From the NCBI RefSeq assembly GCF_030440535.1, contig NZ_CP047117.1, positions 1,860,001 through 1,924,000 of the forward strand: a DNA stretch of 64,000 bases, read 5' to 3'. Made by a program: the position numbers and the translations under genes. Of this stretch, positions 19,835 to 29,532 are shown one piece after another (within the stretch, counting starts at the first letter, position 1; every line of letters starts with the position of its first letter). The notes beneath the pieces are model-generated. The model saw only the letters and a program-made list of their open reading frames with translations, did not search any database and was not told where the DNA came from. The DNA comes from Corynebacterium capitovis DSM 44611 (lineage in GTDB: Bacteria; Actinomycetota; Actinomycetes; Mycobacteriales; Mycobacteriaceae).

Positions 19835-22030
19835 TTACAAGCCGTGCGCCGCCTTAAATTCGCGCCGGCGCGCGTGAAGGATCGGCTCGGTGTATCCGGA
19901 CGGGGACTCCGTGCCCTTAAGAATCAGGTCCTTCGCCGCCTGGAAACCGATCGACGCGTCGTAGTTCGGCGCCATGGGGAGGTAGGTGTCATCCCCCGCG
20001 TTCTGCTCATCGACGACCTTCGCCATGCGCTCGAGGGAGTCCAACACCTGCTCGCTGGAAACAACGCCATGGGTGATCCAGTTTGCCAGGAGCTGGGAAG
20101 AAATGCGCAGGGTGGCCCGGTCCTCCATGAGGTCGACGTTGTGGATGTCCGGCACCTTGGAGCACCCCACGCCCTGCTCAACCCAGCGGATCACGTAGCC
20201 CAAGATGGACTGGCAGTTGTTGTCCACCTCTTCCTGCTTTTCCGCGTCCGACCAGCGGTCACCGTCGGCGACGGGGACGGTGACCAAGTCCGTGAAGCTC
20301 TCGCGGCGTCCGGCCGCGCGCAACTCCTCCTGGACCGCGGGGACATCCACCTGGTGGTAATGCGTCGCGTGCAAAGTCGCACCCGTCGGGGACGGGACCC
20401 ACGCGGTGTTGGCGCCTTCGCGGGGTTGGCCAATCTTCTTCTCCAGCATGGCGGCCATGTGTTCCGTTTCCGCCCACATGCCCTTGCCAATCTGAGCGCG
20501 ACCGGGCAGCCCGTGTTCGATGCCGGCGTCGACGTTGTTGTTTTCGTAGGCCTGCTTCCACGGGGCGGTCTGCAGATCGGCCTTGCGCACGAAGGGACCA
20601 GCCTGCATGGAAGTGTGGATTTCGTCACCGGTGCGGTCCAGGAAGCCAGTGTTAATGAACACCAGGCGGTCTGCGGCGGCGGCGATGCATGCATCGAGGT
20701 TGACTGAGGTACGACGCTCTTCGTCCATCACCCCAACCTTGACGGTGTGGCGGGGCAACCCGAAGATGTCCTCCACGCGATCGAAGATTTCGTTTGTGAA
20801 AGCGACCTCGTCCGGCCCGTGCTGTTTGGGTTTGACGATGTACATCGAGCCGGTGCGGGAGTTGCGGTGCGGGTTGTCCTCGCGCAGGCCCGGGATGGCC
20901 GAGGCGACGGTGATTAAAGCGTCGAGCAGGCCCTCGGGGACTTCCTCGCCGTCGACGAGGATTGCCGGGGTGGTCATTAAGTGGCCAACGTTGCGGCACA
21001 GCATCATTGCACGGCCGTGTAGCGCAACAGTCCCGCCGTTCTTCGAGGTGTACTCCAGGTCATCGGCCTGGGTCCGCTCGAAGGTCTTCTCCCCCTTTGA
21101 GACGGTCTCGGAGATGTCACCCCTGTTCAGGCCGAACCACGTGGCGTAGGCAGCGGCTTTGTCGGCACCGTCGACCGCCGCGGAGGAATCTTCGAAGTCC
21201 ATAATCGCGGTGACCGCAGATTCCAGGAGAACGTCCTTGACGTGCGCTTTGTCGGTCGTGCCCACTGGGTGCTCAGCGTCGATCTGGATAATGATGTGCA
21301 ACCCGTTGTGGCGCAGGACGATGCCCTGAGGCGCGTCTTCGCTGCCTTGGTACCCCACGTACACCTCGGGGTCTTCGAGAGTGTATTCCTGCTCGCCCAC
21401 GGTCGCCTTCAACTCACCGCCGCTCACGGCATACTTTTCGACGTCCGCGTGGCTGACCCCCGCAAGCGGGACAGCCTTATCCAGGAAGACACGGGACCAG
21501 GCGATGACCTTGTCTCCGCGAACCGGGTTGTACCCCTTGCCGGGCTCTGCGCCGCCCTCCTCCGAAATGGAGTCGGTCCCGTACAGGGCGTCGTAAAGCG
21601 AACCGTAGCGGGCGTTCGCCGCGTTGATGGCGAAGCGAGCGTTCGTGATGGGCACGACGAGCTGGGGTCCTGCCACCACGGCGAACTCATCGTCGACGTT
21701 CTCAGTGCGGATCTGCACGTCCCGGGGCTGCTCCACCAGGTAACCGATCTCGCGCAGGAACTGCGCGTGCGCTTCTGGGTCCGGGCGGCCCGGGTTGGCA
21801 CGGTAGTACTCGTCGAGTGTGGCTTGGAGCTCGTCGCGACGGGCGAGGAGCTGCCGGTTCTTCGGTGTGAGGTCGGCGAAGTAGCGCGCAGCCCCCTCCC
21901 AGAAGTCCTCCGCGTCCGCCCCGATCTCGGGCAAGAGGGTCTCGGTGACGAAGTCATACAGGGGCCGGGCCACCTGCAGACCCGCCACCTCGACGCGCTC
22001 GGCGTGGTCCTCGAACGTGGGTGTAGTCAT
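19835..22030 (-). CDS. aceB: Malate synthase G
   Basis: 731 aa, the length of the G isoform. Catalytic and signature stretches are seen: [20 protein letters not shown], the long insert [58 protein letters not shown] and [19 protein letters not shown]. It condenses glyoxylate with acetyl-CoA to malate, the second step of the glyoxylate shunt. It is divergent from aceA across 462 bp holding GlxR-like and RamB-like sites. SD AAAGGACG precedes the ATG. In C. glutamicum the same gene is called aceB. Confidence 0.98.
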   Translation of the reverse strand: MTTPTFEDHAERVEVAGLQVARPLYDFVTETLLPEIGADAEDFWEGAARYFADLTPKNRQLLARRDELQATLDEYYRANPGRPDPEAHAQFLREIGYLVEQPRDVQIRTENVDDEFAVVAGPQLVVPITNARFAINAANARYGSLYDALYGTDSISEEGGAEPGKGYNPVRGDKVIAWSRVFLDKAVPLAGVSHADVEKYAVSGGELKATVGEQEYTLEDPEVYVGYQGSEDAPQGIVLRHNGLHIIIQIDAEHPVGTTDKAHVKDVLLESAVTAIMDFEDSSAAVDGADKAAAYATWFGLNRGDISETVSKGEKTFERTQADDLEYTSKNGGTVALHGRAMMLCRNVGHLMTTPAILVDGEEVPEGLLDALITVASAIPGLREDNPHRNSRTGSMYIVKPKQHGPDEVAFTNEIFDRVEDIFGLPRHTVKVGVMDEERRTSVNLDACIAAAADRLVFINTGFLDRTGDEIHTSMQAGPFVRKADLQTAPWKQAYENNNVDAGIEHGLPGRAQIGKGMWAETEHMAAMLEKKIGQPREGANTAWVPSPTGATLHATHYHQVDVPAVQEELRAAGRRESFTDLVTVPVADGDRWSDAEKQEEVDNNCQSILGYVIRWVEQGVGCSKVPDIHNVDLMEDRATLRISSQLLANWITHGVVSSEQVLDSLERMAKVVDEQNAGDDTYLPMAPNYDASIGFQAAKDLILKGTESPSGYTEPILHARRREFKAAHGL

Positions 22031-22104
22031 AAAGACGCCGTCCTTTCATGGGTTTCTCCCCGGAAGCGACCGGAGTTGTTAGGTGGGCTCTATTGCACGA
22101 GGTT

Positions 22105-22120
22105 AGTGACGTTGGTCACC
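22105..22120. promoter_or_regulatory. GlxR (CRP-like) binding site candidate
   Basis: GTGA-CGTTGG-TCAC (22106-22119) is a perfect palindromic core of the GlxR consensus TGTGA-N6-TCACA, about 75 bp upstream of the aceB start. GlxR represses aceB in C. glutamicum with cAMP. Confidence 0.65.
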
Positions 22121-22312
22121 GCTGTAAACGATTTCACCAACCGCGCCCGCCCACTACCCCCGCCCTGCGCGGATACGGCGTTGTCCCCTGCCCGAATCGC
22201 CTACCCCTTCCCTCCCCCGCTTCGACACTTCCACGTAGCGCAGCGTCGGCCGTGAGCTGGGCTGGTGTTGCAAGCACGCCCATCACCAGCGGTAAGTGCC
22301 GGAAGGAGGATT

Positions 22313-22370
22313 AACAAACTTTGCAAAATACCCGCCTCCCCCCGCGCGAAAACTAACAATTGGGGAGGTG
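22313..22370. promoter_or_regulatory. RamB- and RamA-like sites upstream of aceA
   Basis: ACAAACTTTGCAAAAT at about 22314-22329 closely resembles the RamB motif (core ACTTTGCAAA). A C-run (CCTCCCCCC, 22336-22344) and GGGGAGG (22363-22369) resemble the C/G-stretch sites of RamA. RamA and RamB are the acetate regulators of aceA/aceB in C. glutamicum; their use here is inferred. Confidence 0.55.
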
Positions 22371-22492
22371 TTGACGTACTCAGAGGTGGCAAGGATACTG
22401 TTGCCTAACGCCAAGTGAACGTGGCGCACTTCACACCTTCGGGCAAGGGTGCACACGGGCACAGCAATTTTTCGAAAGGGGCACGTTCACAT

Positions 22493-23788
22493 ATGACCAC
22501 CAACACCGGCAAAGCTCGCACCGCCGCAGAAATCCAAAAGGACTGGGACGAGAACCCGCGCTGGGCGGGCATCCGCCGCGACTACACCGCCGAGCAGGTT
22601 GAGAAGCTGCAGGGCACCGTTGTCGAGGAGCACACCCTGGCAAAGCGCGGCGCCGAGATCCTCTGGGAGGGCGTCTCCAAGGGCGACGGCAGCTACATCC
22701 ACGCTCTCGGCGCGCTGACCGGCAACCAGGCTGTTCAGCAGGTGCGCGGTGGCCTCAAGGCCGTGTACCTCTCCGGCTGGCAGGTTGCCGGCGACGCCAA
22801 CCTCGCTGGCCACACCTACCCGGACCAGTCCCTCTATCCCGCGAACTCGGTGCCGAACGTTGTCCGACGCATCAACAACGCCCTGCTGCGCGCCGACGAA
22901 ATCGCCCGCGTCGAGGGTGACACCTCCGTCGACAACTGGGTCGTCCCGATCGTCGCCGACGGTGAGGCCGGCTTCGGTGGCGCCCTCAACGTCTACGAGC
23001 TGCAAAAGGCCATGATCGCCGCCGGCGCCGCCGGCACCCACTGGGAGGACCAGCTGGCCTCCGAGAAGAAGTGCGGTCACCTGGGTGGCAAGGTCCTCGT
23101 CCCGACGCAGCAGCACATCCGCACGCTGACCTCGGCCCGTCTGGCCGCTGACGTTGCCAACACCCCGACCGTCGTCATCGCCCGCACCGATGCCGAGGCC
23201 GCAACCCTCATCACCTCCGACGTCGATGAGCGCGACCGCCAGTTCCTCACCGGTGAGAAGTCCGCCGAGGGTTACTACTACGTCAAGAACGGCATCGAGC
23301 CGTGCATCGCCCGTGCGAAGTCCTACGCTCCGTACGCCGATTTGATCTGGATGGAGACCGGCACCCCGGACCTCGAGCTGGCTAAGAAGTTCGCCGAGGG
23401 CGTCAAGTCCGAGTTCCCGGACCAGCTGCTGTCCTACAACTGCTCCCCGTCCTTCAACTGGTCGAAGCACCTCTCCCCGGAGGAGATTGCGAAGTTCCAG
23501 AAGGAGCTCGGCGCGATGGGCTTCTCCTTCCAGTTCATCACCCTGGCTGGCTTCCACTCCCTCAACTACGGCATGTTCGACCTGGCCCACGGTTACGCAC
23601 GCGAGGGTATGACCGCCTTCGTCGACCTGCAGAACCGCGAGTTCCAGGCCGCCGAGGAGCGCGGCTTCACCGCCGTCAAGCACCAGCGCGAGGTCGGCGC
23701 CGGTTACTTCGACACCATCGCCACGACGGTTGACCCCAACACCTCCACCGCGGCCCTGAAGGGCTCGACCGAGGAGTCCCAGTTCTAA
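22493..23788 (+). CDS. aceA: Isocitrate lyase
   Basis: 431 aa from the ATG at 22493, preceded by GAAAGGGG; an upstream in-frame ATG adds 26 non-conserved residues. It carries [18 protein letters not shown], with the KKCGH catalytic loop, and [14 protein letters not shown]. It cleaves isocitrate to glyoxylate and succinate. Codon use is strongly biased to C-ending codons, as in highly expressed genes. It ends in a good terminator. Together with aceB it forms the complete glyoxylate shunt for acetate or fatty-acid growth. Confidence 0.99.
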   Translation: MTTNTGKARTAAEIQKDWDENPRWAGIRRDYTAEQVEKLQGTVVEEHTLAKRGAEILWEGVSKGDGSYIHALGALTGNQAVQQVRGGLKAVYLSGWQVAGDANLAGHTYPDQSLYPANSVPNVVRRINNALLRADEIARVEGDTSVDNWVVPIVADGEAGFGGALNVYELQKAMIAAGAAGTHWEDQLASEKKCGHLGGKVLVPTQQHIRTLTSARLAADVANTPTVVIARTDAEAATLITSDVDERDRQFLTGEKSAEGYYYVKNGIEPCIARAKSYAPYADLIWMETGTPDLELAKKFAEGVKSEFPDQLLSYNCSPSFNWSKHLSPEEIAKFQKELGAMGFSFQFITLAGFHSLNYGMFDLAHGYAREGMTAFVDLQNREFQAAEERGFTAVKHQREVGAGYFDTIATTVDPNTSTAALKGSTEESQF

Positions 23789-23808
23789 GCACCGCCGGGA
23801 CGACACGT

Positions 23809-23848
23809 GAGAGAGGGGAAGCCTGCCCGCGGGTTTCCCCTCTTCTCG
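23809..23848 (+). terminator. Terminator after aceA
   Basis: AGAGAGGGGAA (23810-23820) pairs with TTTCCCCTCTT (23834-23844) around a GC-rich loop, followed by a pyrimidine-rich stretch (CTCGTCTTCTC). It separates aceA from rraA. Confidence 0.75.
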
Positions 23849-23894
23849 TCTTCTCAACCCACCCAGCCCCTCATTACCCGAGAGGAGTAATTGC

Positions 23895-24392
23895 ATGCCC
23901 TCCTGCATAGCCACCGCCGACATCGCCGATCTCTACGGCGACCAAGAGCAACTGTCCAGCTGCGACACCCAGTTCTTTAACTACGGTGGCAAGACGTCCT
24001 TCTGTGGCGAGATCGTCACCATCACGTGCTTCCAGGACAACGGCCTGGTGAAGAAGACCCTGAACTCCCCCGGCAACGGTCGCGTCCTCGTCGTCGATGG
24101 CCACGGCAGCGTTCACACCGCGCTGATGGGCGACATGATCGCCCAGGCGGGTGTGGACAACGGTTGGGCCGGGGTCGTAATCAACGGAGCAATCCGCGAT
24201 TCCGCCGCTGTCGCTGAGATGCCCTTCGGGTGCAAGGCGCTGGGCACGAACCCCCGCAAGTCCGCGAAGAATGGCGCGGGCGACCTCAACACGCGCGTCA
24301 CCATCGGCGGCGTGGAATTTCACCCTGGCCATTTCCTTTACGCAGACGCGGACGGCATCGTGGTGACCCCGGAGCCCATCGACACTCACTAG
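23895..24392 (+). CDS. rraA: RraA family protein (RNase E regulator / HMG aldolase fold)
   Basis: 165 aa. It has the family pattern TADIADLYGDQ at the start, GNGRVLVVDGHGSVHTALMGD in the middle, the metal/substrate loop GWAGVVINGAIRDSAAV and the end FHPGHFLYADADGIVV. In E. coli RraA binds RNase E and lowers its activity; homologues are also class II HMG/CHA aldolases. Both activities are possible here. SD GAGAGGAG precedes the ATG. It is downstream of aceA but behind a terminator. Confidence 0.9.
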   Translation: MPSCIATADIADLYGDQEQLSSCDTQFFNYGGKTSFCGEIVTITCFQDNGLVKKTLNSPGNGRVLVVDGHGSVHTALMGDMIAQAGVDNGWAGVVINGAIRDSAAVAEMPFGCKALGTNPRKSAKNGAGDLNTRVTIGGVEFHPGHFLYADADGIVVTPEPIDTH

Positions 24393-24657
24393 GCGCTCGA
24401 CGGTAAGTGGCATGCCAGAAGGCCATGCCCCCATTCACCGCCTCTCTCGCCATTTGAACCAGCATTATCGGGCCGCTCCCCTGCAGGTCACCTCGCCGCA
24501 GGGGCGCTTCGACGCCAGCCGTCGTTCACATCCACCTTCGCCTCATCGGTTCGCTCGCTTCGAGCCCGTCGGGGACGTGTGGGGGCAGATCCGCTTGGGA
24601 TGGAACCTCTTTCGGTGTCCTGTCTGCCAGCCCGAATAGGTGCGTAGCATGGGCCGC

Positions 24658-26202
24658 ATGAAGGGGTACGCATACACGGTCGACGCAATCCGCGCCGCGG
24701 AGCAGCCGCTGCTGGACGCTCAGGAATTTCCGGACCAGCTGATGCAGGCCGCCGCCCACGAAGTCTTCCGGGTCGCGCAGTCCATGCTGGGAGGAGCGCA
24801 GTCCGAGGTCCTGCTGCTCGTCGGCGCGGGCGGAAACGGCGGCGACGCGCTCTACGCCGGAGCCGAGCTCCTCAGCGCTGGCCACCGCGTGGAGGCGTGG
24901 CTCGTCTTCGGCACAGCTCACTCCCCCGCACTTGATTCGTTCGTCGCTGCGGGTGGCGTGGTCCTGGAGTCCCAACCCGCCCGCGTCGAAGGCTACCAGC
25001 TCGCCGTCGACGGCATCGTGGGCATCGGTGGGCGCGGTAGCCTGCCTGCGGAGCTCAAGGACGTGTGTCGCGCGCTGCGGGGGCTTCCCGTACTCGCGGT
25101 TGACGTTCCAAGCGGGGTCAATGCGGATACGGGCGAGCGCGGTGACGTTCACATCACCGCCGATGCGACCATCACGTTCGGCGGGTGGCGGCTCGCCCAC
25201 GCCCTGTCCTCCGAATGCGGGACCCAGCTGCTTGCCGACATCCACGTTGGCGGGGATTCCCTATCCGCGAGGTTATCTGGCGCACAGTCGGCTCAGGTCG
25301 CCCGGGCCTCGGGGCCCCGCCTGAGCTGGCCCGACAGCATCACGTACCTCGGTGAGGAACTCGCGGCCCTGCCCAGCCTGGAACCCGGCGCGCAGGACGA
25401 CAAGTACTCCGGTGGCGTGGTGGGGATCCGGGCAGGTAGCGAGACCTACCCCGGCGCGGCCATTCTTTGCACGGCGGGCGCGGTCGCAGCCACACCCGCG
25501 ATGGTGCGCTACACCGGCCCCCAGGCCCTCGAGGTTGTCCGGGCGCACCCGGAAGTCGTCGCCGCCGCCACCTTGCCGCGCACCGGCCGCGTCCAGGCGT
25601 GGGTTTTCGGCCCCGGGGCCGGCACCGATGACGCCGCCGCGGACGAGCTCGCATGGCTTGTGCAGCGCGCGGAGCCTTTACTTATCGACGCCGACGGGCT
25701 GTCCCTCATTACCCAACGCTCAAATCTCCGTAATGCCCTCGCAGCACGAACTCACGTCACGGTGTTAACTCCCCACGACGGGGAGTTCACCCGGCTACGT
25801 GAGGCGAGTGGCGTGGCGCAGGCGGATCGTCTTTCCGAGACGCTTTCGCTCGCCCAGATGCTTGGGGTGTTTGTGGTTCGCAAAGGGCGAGCGTCGATAG
25901 TGGGTGCGCCCAAAGACGGGCCGAGCTCCATTGTCGACGCGGGAAATTCCTGGGCGGCGACTCCCGGTTCCGGCGATGTCTTAGCAGGAATCATCGGCGC
26001 ACTCATGGCACGGCGCTCGGCCAAAGGCCCTGCTCTCGGGGTCGAAGACCTCGTCCAGGCTGTCTGTGTTCACGCCCGAGCTGCGAAGCTGGCTGCAACT
26101 ACGGAGTACGGTGAGGCGCCGACGTCGGCAAGCGAGATTGCCGCCCACGTCCGCCCGGCCACGGCCCAATTGACGCGGGGTCTAGATTGGCACGGTGCCT
26201 GA
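24658..26202 (+). CDS. nnr: Bifunctional NAD(P)H-hydrate epimerase/dehydratase
   Basis: 514 aa. The N-terminal YjeF_N epimerase domain (residues 1-215) has LLVGAGGNGGDALYAGAELL and AVDVPSGVNADTGE. The C-terminal ribokinase-like dehydratase domain (residues 230-514) has KYSGGVVGIRAGSETYPGA, VLTPHDGEFTRL and the catalytic ATPGSGDVLAGIIGALMA. It repairs hydrated NADH/NADPH: the epimerase interconverts R and S forms and the ADP-dependent dehydratase restores the cofactor. The start at 24658 fits a leaderless transcript (TAGCAT ends 7 bp upstream). It overlaps the MFS gene by 8 bp. Confidence 0.93.
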   Translation: MKGYAYTVDAIRAAEQPLLDAQEFPDQLMQAAAHEVFRVAQSMLGGAQSEVLLLVGAGGNGGDALYAGAELLSAGHRVEAWLVFGTAHSPALDSFVAAGGVVLESQPARVEGYQLAVDGIVGIGGRGSLPAELKDVCRALRGLPVLAVDVPSGVNADTGERGDVHITADATITFGGWRLAHALSSECGTQLLADIHVGGDSLSARLSGAQSAQVARASGPRLSWPDSITYLGEELAALPSLEPGAQDDKYSGGVVGIRAGSETYPGAAILCTAGAVAATPAMVRYTGPQALEVVRAHPEVVAAATLPRTGRVQAWVFGPGAGTDDAAADELAWLVQRAEPLLIDADGLSLITQRSNLRNALAARTHVTVLTPHDGEFTRLREASGVAQADRLSETLSLAQMLGVFVVRKGRASIVGAPKDGPSSIVDAGNSWAATPGSGDVLAGIIGALMARRSAKGPALGVEDLVQAVCVHARAAKLAATTEYGEAPTSASEIAAHVRPATAQLTRGLDWHGA

Positions 26203-27361
26203 TTCCCGCCAGAAGTTCCCCGTAGTTGCTCTGGCCGCGATGAGCTTCGCGGCCTTCGTGTATGTCACCTTTGAGATGTTTTCCGTCGGCCTCATCTCCC
26301 CCATGGCCGCCGATCTCGGCGTCACCGAGGGTCGCATTGGTCTGCTCATGACGGTGTACGCGGGAATTGTGGCGGCCGTGACCATCCCGCTTATGGAGTG
26401 GACGAAGTACCTCGACCGCAAACCGTTATTCCTGGCTACTCTGCTGTTTCTCCTGCTCGGCGTCGCCCTTCAGGCGACCGCCCCCAACTACTGGTGGCTT
26501 GCTGCTGGACGCGTCACTGCCGCCCTGACCCACGGCGTGTTCTGGTCGATGGTCAACCCCATGGCGGCCCGGATCTCTCCGCCCGGCCACACGGGCAAGG
26601 CCGTCGCTGCGGTGTCGCTGGGGTCCACCGTCGCGCTGGTGCTTGGCTCCCCGCTCAGCACGTTCGTCGGGGGGTTCGCCGGATGGCGGGTGGCGACGTG
26701 GATGCTCGGAGGACTCGTCGTTGCCTCTCTCGCCGTCGCCGTGTGGGTGCTTCCTCCGCTTCCGGCGTCCGAAGCGGTGCGCGCCACCAGACACAGCGAC
26801 GCCCGGTCCCCGCTGCCTTCCCTGGTCATCTTCTTGGCCCTGGCCGTCACCGCCGGGTTCTGCGCCTATACCTACCTGGGGCTGACAATTGAAACCACCT
26901 CAGGGCACGCCCTCGTCGCCCCCGGATTATCCCTGTACGGACTCCTCGGTTTCGCGGGGGTCGCGCTGGCGGGGCGCTTCGCGGACTCGCGCCTGTTGAG
27001 GATCAACGTCGTTCCCGCGCTGCTCCTCGTTATCGCCGCTGCGCTGGGCCTCATCGCGCTCGGTGCAGAGGGGACGGTGGCGGTCGCCCTGACCGGGGCA
27101 TACGTCATCGTCCTCGGCGTCGGGCTTGGTGCGCTGCCGACGGCCGCGACCACGCTGTTCCTCTTCGCGGGACGCAATGCCCCCGACCGCGCCTCCGCCC
27201 TTTACGTTGTCACTTTCCAGGTGGGCATCGCCGCGGGCTCCGCAGTGGGAGCTGTGTTTGTCGATGCCGGACTGCTACCAGGGACCCTCGCCGCCACCGC
27301 GGCGTTGTCGGCGGCTGCGGCGGCCGTTCTCACGTGGTGGTCGCGGCCGATTTTGCGGTAG
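26195..27361 (+). CDS. MFS transporter (AraJ/drug-efflux type)
   Basis: 388 aa, 12 membrane helices. It starts at GTG 26195 inside the end of nnr, so translation is probably coupled. Motifs include GLISPMAADLGVTEGRIGLLMT (TM1-TM2), the sequence KYLDRKPLFLATLLF after TM2, and TM4 RVTAALTHGVFWSMVNPMAA, as in sugar-efflux/DHA1-type carriers. The substrate is unknown. It is convergent with the ABC operon below; a three-armed palindrome at 27381-27450 separates them. Confidence 0.8.
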   Translation: MPDSRQKFPVVALAAMSFAAFVYVTFEMFSVGLISPMAADLGVTEGRIGLLMTVYAGIVAAVTIPLMEWTKYLDRKPLFLATLLFLLLGVALQATAPNYWWLAAGRVTAALTHGVFWSMVNPMAARISPPGHTGKAVAAVSLGSTVALVLGSPLSTFVGGFAGWRVATWMLGGLVVASLAVAVWVLPPLPASEAVRATRHSDARSPLPSLVIFLALAVTAGFCAYTYLGLTIETTSGHALVAPGLSLYGLLGFAGVALAGRFADSRLLRINVVPALLLVIAAALGLIALGAEGTVAVALTGAYVIVLGVGLGALPTAATTLFLFAGRNAPDRASALYVVTFQVGIAAGSAVGAVFVDAGLLPGTLAATAALSAAAAAVLTWWSRPILR

Positions 27362-27380
27362 CCCGTCGGGGCCCCGGGCC

Positions 27381-27450
27381 TCGCTATTCGACGCCAAGCC
27401 ACCGGTGGCCGGAAAACCCCAGCACCCGATGCGCTGGGGTCGAATAGCGA
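27381..27450. terminator. Three-armed palindromic element between convergent genes
   Basis: A perfect 12-bp outer stem, TCGCTATTCGAC (27381-27392) with GTCGAATAGCGA (27439-27450), encloses two further hairpins: the palindrome GCCACCGGTGGC (27398-27409) and CCCCAGC/GCTGGGG (27417-27423, 27433-27439). It can fold as a cloverleaf-like cruciform or act as a bidirectional terminator, though there is no T-run. Confidence 0.7.
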
Positions 27451-27465
27451 CCGGGCTTAACCCCG

Positions 27466-28116
27466 CTACACCGCCGCCAACGCGGAGACGCGACCGTCCC
27501 GCACCTCGACGACCTCGTCGGTGCCAGAGATCAGCCCGCGGTCGTGGGTCACAAACGCCGCTGCGATGCCGCGCTCGGTGACCAGGGTGCGCAGCAGCGC
27601 CACGATTTCGTGACTGCGCTCGGAGTCGAGGGCGGCGGTGGGTTCGTCGGCAAGAATGAGCGAAGGGTCACCCATGAGCGCGCGGGCGATACCCACACGC
27701 TGACGCTGGCCGCCGGAGAGCTGCTGCATCCTGCGGTCGCCGAGCCCGCCAAGGCCGACGGTCTCGAGCAGCTCGTCGGCGCGCTCACGGCGGGGTTTCA
27801 TACCGCGAATATGGTCAGTGACTAGCAGCTGGTCGCGCACGTTGAGCGAGCCGATGAGGTTGGCCTGCTGGAAGATCATGCCGATCTTGTTCAGGCGGAC
27901 CCTGTCGCTGACCGGGGTGCCGTCGACGAGCACCTCGCCGGAGTCCGGGGTGAGTAGCCCGGCCGCCGCGGAGAGGAGGGTCGACTTGCCGGAGCCGGAT
28001 TCGCCCACCACGAAGGTGATGTGGCCCGCACCCGCCTGGAAAGAGATGTTGTCTAGCGCGGTGAGGCGCTCGTGACCGTCCTGGAAGGTAACGGTGACGT
28101 TGTTCATGGTGAGCAT
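27466..28116 (-). CDS. hrtA: ABC transporter ATP-binding protein, heme exporter HrtA-like
   Basis: 216 aa, LolD/MacB-type ATPase: Walker A GESGSGKST (near residue 38), Q-loop GMIFQQANLIGSLN, signature LSGGQRQRVGIARAL, Walker B LILADEPTAALD and the H-loop VTHD. Its start codon directly follows the hrtB stop (TAA-ATG). Paired with an HrtB-like permease and with chrSA nearby, it fits HrtA, which powers export of toxic heme in C. glutamicum and C. diphtheriae. The heme assignment comes from synteny and permease similarity, not from the ATPase itself. Confidence 0.85.
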   Translation of the reverse strand: MLTMNNVTVTFQDGHERLTALDNISFQAGAGHITFVVGESGSGKSTLLSAAAGLLTPDSGEVLVDGTPVSDRVRLNKIGMIFQQANLIGSLNVRDQLLVTDHIRGMKPRRERADELLETVGLGGLGDRRMQQLSGGQRQRVGIARALMGDPSLILADEPTAALDSERSHEIVALLRTLVTERGIAAAFVTHDRGLISGTDEVVEVRDGRVSALAAV

Positions 28117-29088
28117 TTAGGCGATACCTCCGAGTGCGAGTTGCGGTTCGATCTTGGTGATGGAGCGGGTGGCCAGCCAGGCGCCTGCCATGCCGAGGGC
28201 CCAGAGGGCCAGCGGCGGTCCGACGATGGAGAGCGCGCCCAGGCTGAAAGGGGCAACCTTCGCCGCGGCAAGACCGAGGCCGAGGGCGACCAGCGCACCG
28301 CCGATCACACCGACGGCGAGGATCAGCCCGGCCTGGCCGAGGGCATCCCTGCGCAGGTAGGAGTTGGAGGCGCCGATAGCCTTGAGGATGGCCAGGTCGC
28401 GGGTCCTCTGGATGGTCCACACGGTGAGGAAGGCGACGGTGACCAGCGCGGCGATGGCGTAGAGGAAGCCCTGGATCATCTTCAGCGAGCCCTGTTCGGA
28501 GCCGTAGGCCGGCAACGCGGTGAAGGACTGGGCCAGTGTCATGCCCGAATCATCGGTGTTGAGCAGCACCGCGCCGTCGGCGTCGGTGTGCATCGCCTGC
28601 TGCCACGTCGCGGTGGGGACCCAGATGACGGGGGAGTGAGAGTAGTAGAGGTCGTCGGCAAGCGAGCCCACGCTAATCGACGCCCCACCGACCGTCACCT
28701 CCTCACCTTCGGCGAGCCCGAGGCCGCGCGAGGCGATGGCGGCGTTGCCGAGCGTCTGTCCGTCGGGTAGCACGGTGCCCTCGGGCAGGCCCAGGACGGC
28801 GACGGACTCGTCGGAGCCGTCGGCCTTCTGCATGAGCGTCTGCCCGGTGCCGAGGGCGGTGGCGCCGGCGGTGGCCTCGATACGCGAGGTGGTGTACGAC
28901 GGCTCGTCCATGTTTTGGAAGGTCACGGAGGCGGGGTTGAGTGCTTCGAGTGCGGATGTGTTTTGCTTGCCAAGGCCGGCGGTCAGGCCCGTCAGCATGA
29001 CGACGAGCAGCGTGATGAGCCCGACGACGCCGACAATGAGGCTGAAGCGCCCCTTGGCGGACTTGATTTCCCTGATTCCTACGAACAT
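28117..29088 (-). CDS. hrtB: ABC transporter permease, heme exporter HrtB-like
   Basis: 323 aa, MacB/FtsX-type fold: TM1 at residues 18-40, a large extracytoplasmic domain (residues 45-205), then three TM helices with the FtsX signature TIQRTRDLAILKAIGASNSY. The N-terminus MFVGIREIKSAKGRFSLIVG resembles corynebacterial HrtB as I remember it. HrtBA exports heme and is switched on by the ChrSA system in relatives. An unusual triple inverted motif lies 46 bp upstream. No good SD: GAGG lies only 1 bp from the ATG. Confidence 0.83.
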   Translation of the reverse strand: MFVGIREIKSAKGRFSLIVGVVGLITLLVVMLTGLTAGLGKQNTSALEALNPASVTFQNMDEPSYTTSRIEATAGATALGTGQTLMQKADGSDESVAVLGLPEGTVLPDGQTLGNAAIASRGLGLAEGEEVTVGGASISVGSLADDLYYSHSPVIWVPTATWQQAMHTDADGAVLLNTDDSGMTLAQSFTALPAYGSEQGSLKMIQGFLYAIAALVTVAFLTVWTIQRTRDLAILKAIGASNSYLRRDALGQAGLILAVGVIGGALVALGLGLAAAKVAPFSLGALSIVGPPLALWALGMAGAWLATRSITKIEPQLALGGIA

Positions 29089-29133
29089 GCCTCAATTGTG
29101 GGCCTGAGCAGGGGTTTGATACATCGGGCGGGA

Positions 29134-29164
29134 GGTTGACCCTGGGATCAACCGATCGGTTGAT
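29134..29164. promoter_or_regulatory. Overlapping palindromes upstream of hrtB (operator candidate)
   Basis: ATCAACCGATCGGTTGAT (29147-29164) is a perfect 18-bp palindrome. A third half-site makes a second inverted pair, GGTTGA-N8-TCAACC (29134-29153). The array of three alternating GGTTGA/TCAACC half-sites lies in the hrtB promoter region and could bind ChrA or another dimeric regulator. Confidence 0.55.
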
Positions 29165-29171
29165 TGGGGTG

Positions 29172-29493
29172 TTAAACGGAAGCGAGCTTCTGGGTGATCA
29201 GCGCATTAGGGAAACTCCCTCAGTTTTGGCCTCAATGACCAGCCTACGATGCAGCGGCGGGGAAACTCGGACATTGAATCGCCCGGAATAGGTGCGCCCC
29301 GAGTGAGACGGGAATTTTTCCCGGAACGCTCCATGTCCTCGGCGACCCCGGCAACCAGATCAAGCAGCCCCGATTCCGCCTCCCGGCGATCGGGGGCGAG
29401 CCAGGACAGCGAGGGGAATTCGGCGAGTGGGGTGCACCCCTTCAGCACGTGAGGCGACCCAGCAAAATGAATACGCATATTCGCCGTGTGCAC
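29172..29493 (-). pseudogene. HicB-type antitoxin relic with frameshifts
   Basis: Three reading frames together rebuild a HicB-like antitoxin. Frame one gives EYAYSFCWVASRAEG; frame two AEFPSLSWLAPDRREAESGL and LVAGVAEDMERSG; frame three HSGRTYSGRFNVRVSPPLHR, RLVIEAKTEGVSL; and after another shift NALITQKLASV then stop. The order and spacing match HicB proteins (partial RNase-H-like fold then a ribbon-helix-helix tail). At least three frameshifts show it is dead. No HicA toxin is visible nearby. Confidence 0.75.
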
Positions 29494-29532
29494 ATTTGTA
29501 TTCGGTCATACAGCTTGGGCAGTCTTGGGTTC

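Noticed and set aside
22487..23923. 478-codon minus-strand ORF
   Set aside because: Antisense to aceA, whose motifs and codon bias are clear.
24393..24657. Possible gene in the gap before nnr (75-codon ORF)
   Set aside because: No SD, no recognisable motif; the only support is length. I see only the nnr promoter in this gap.
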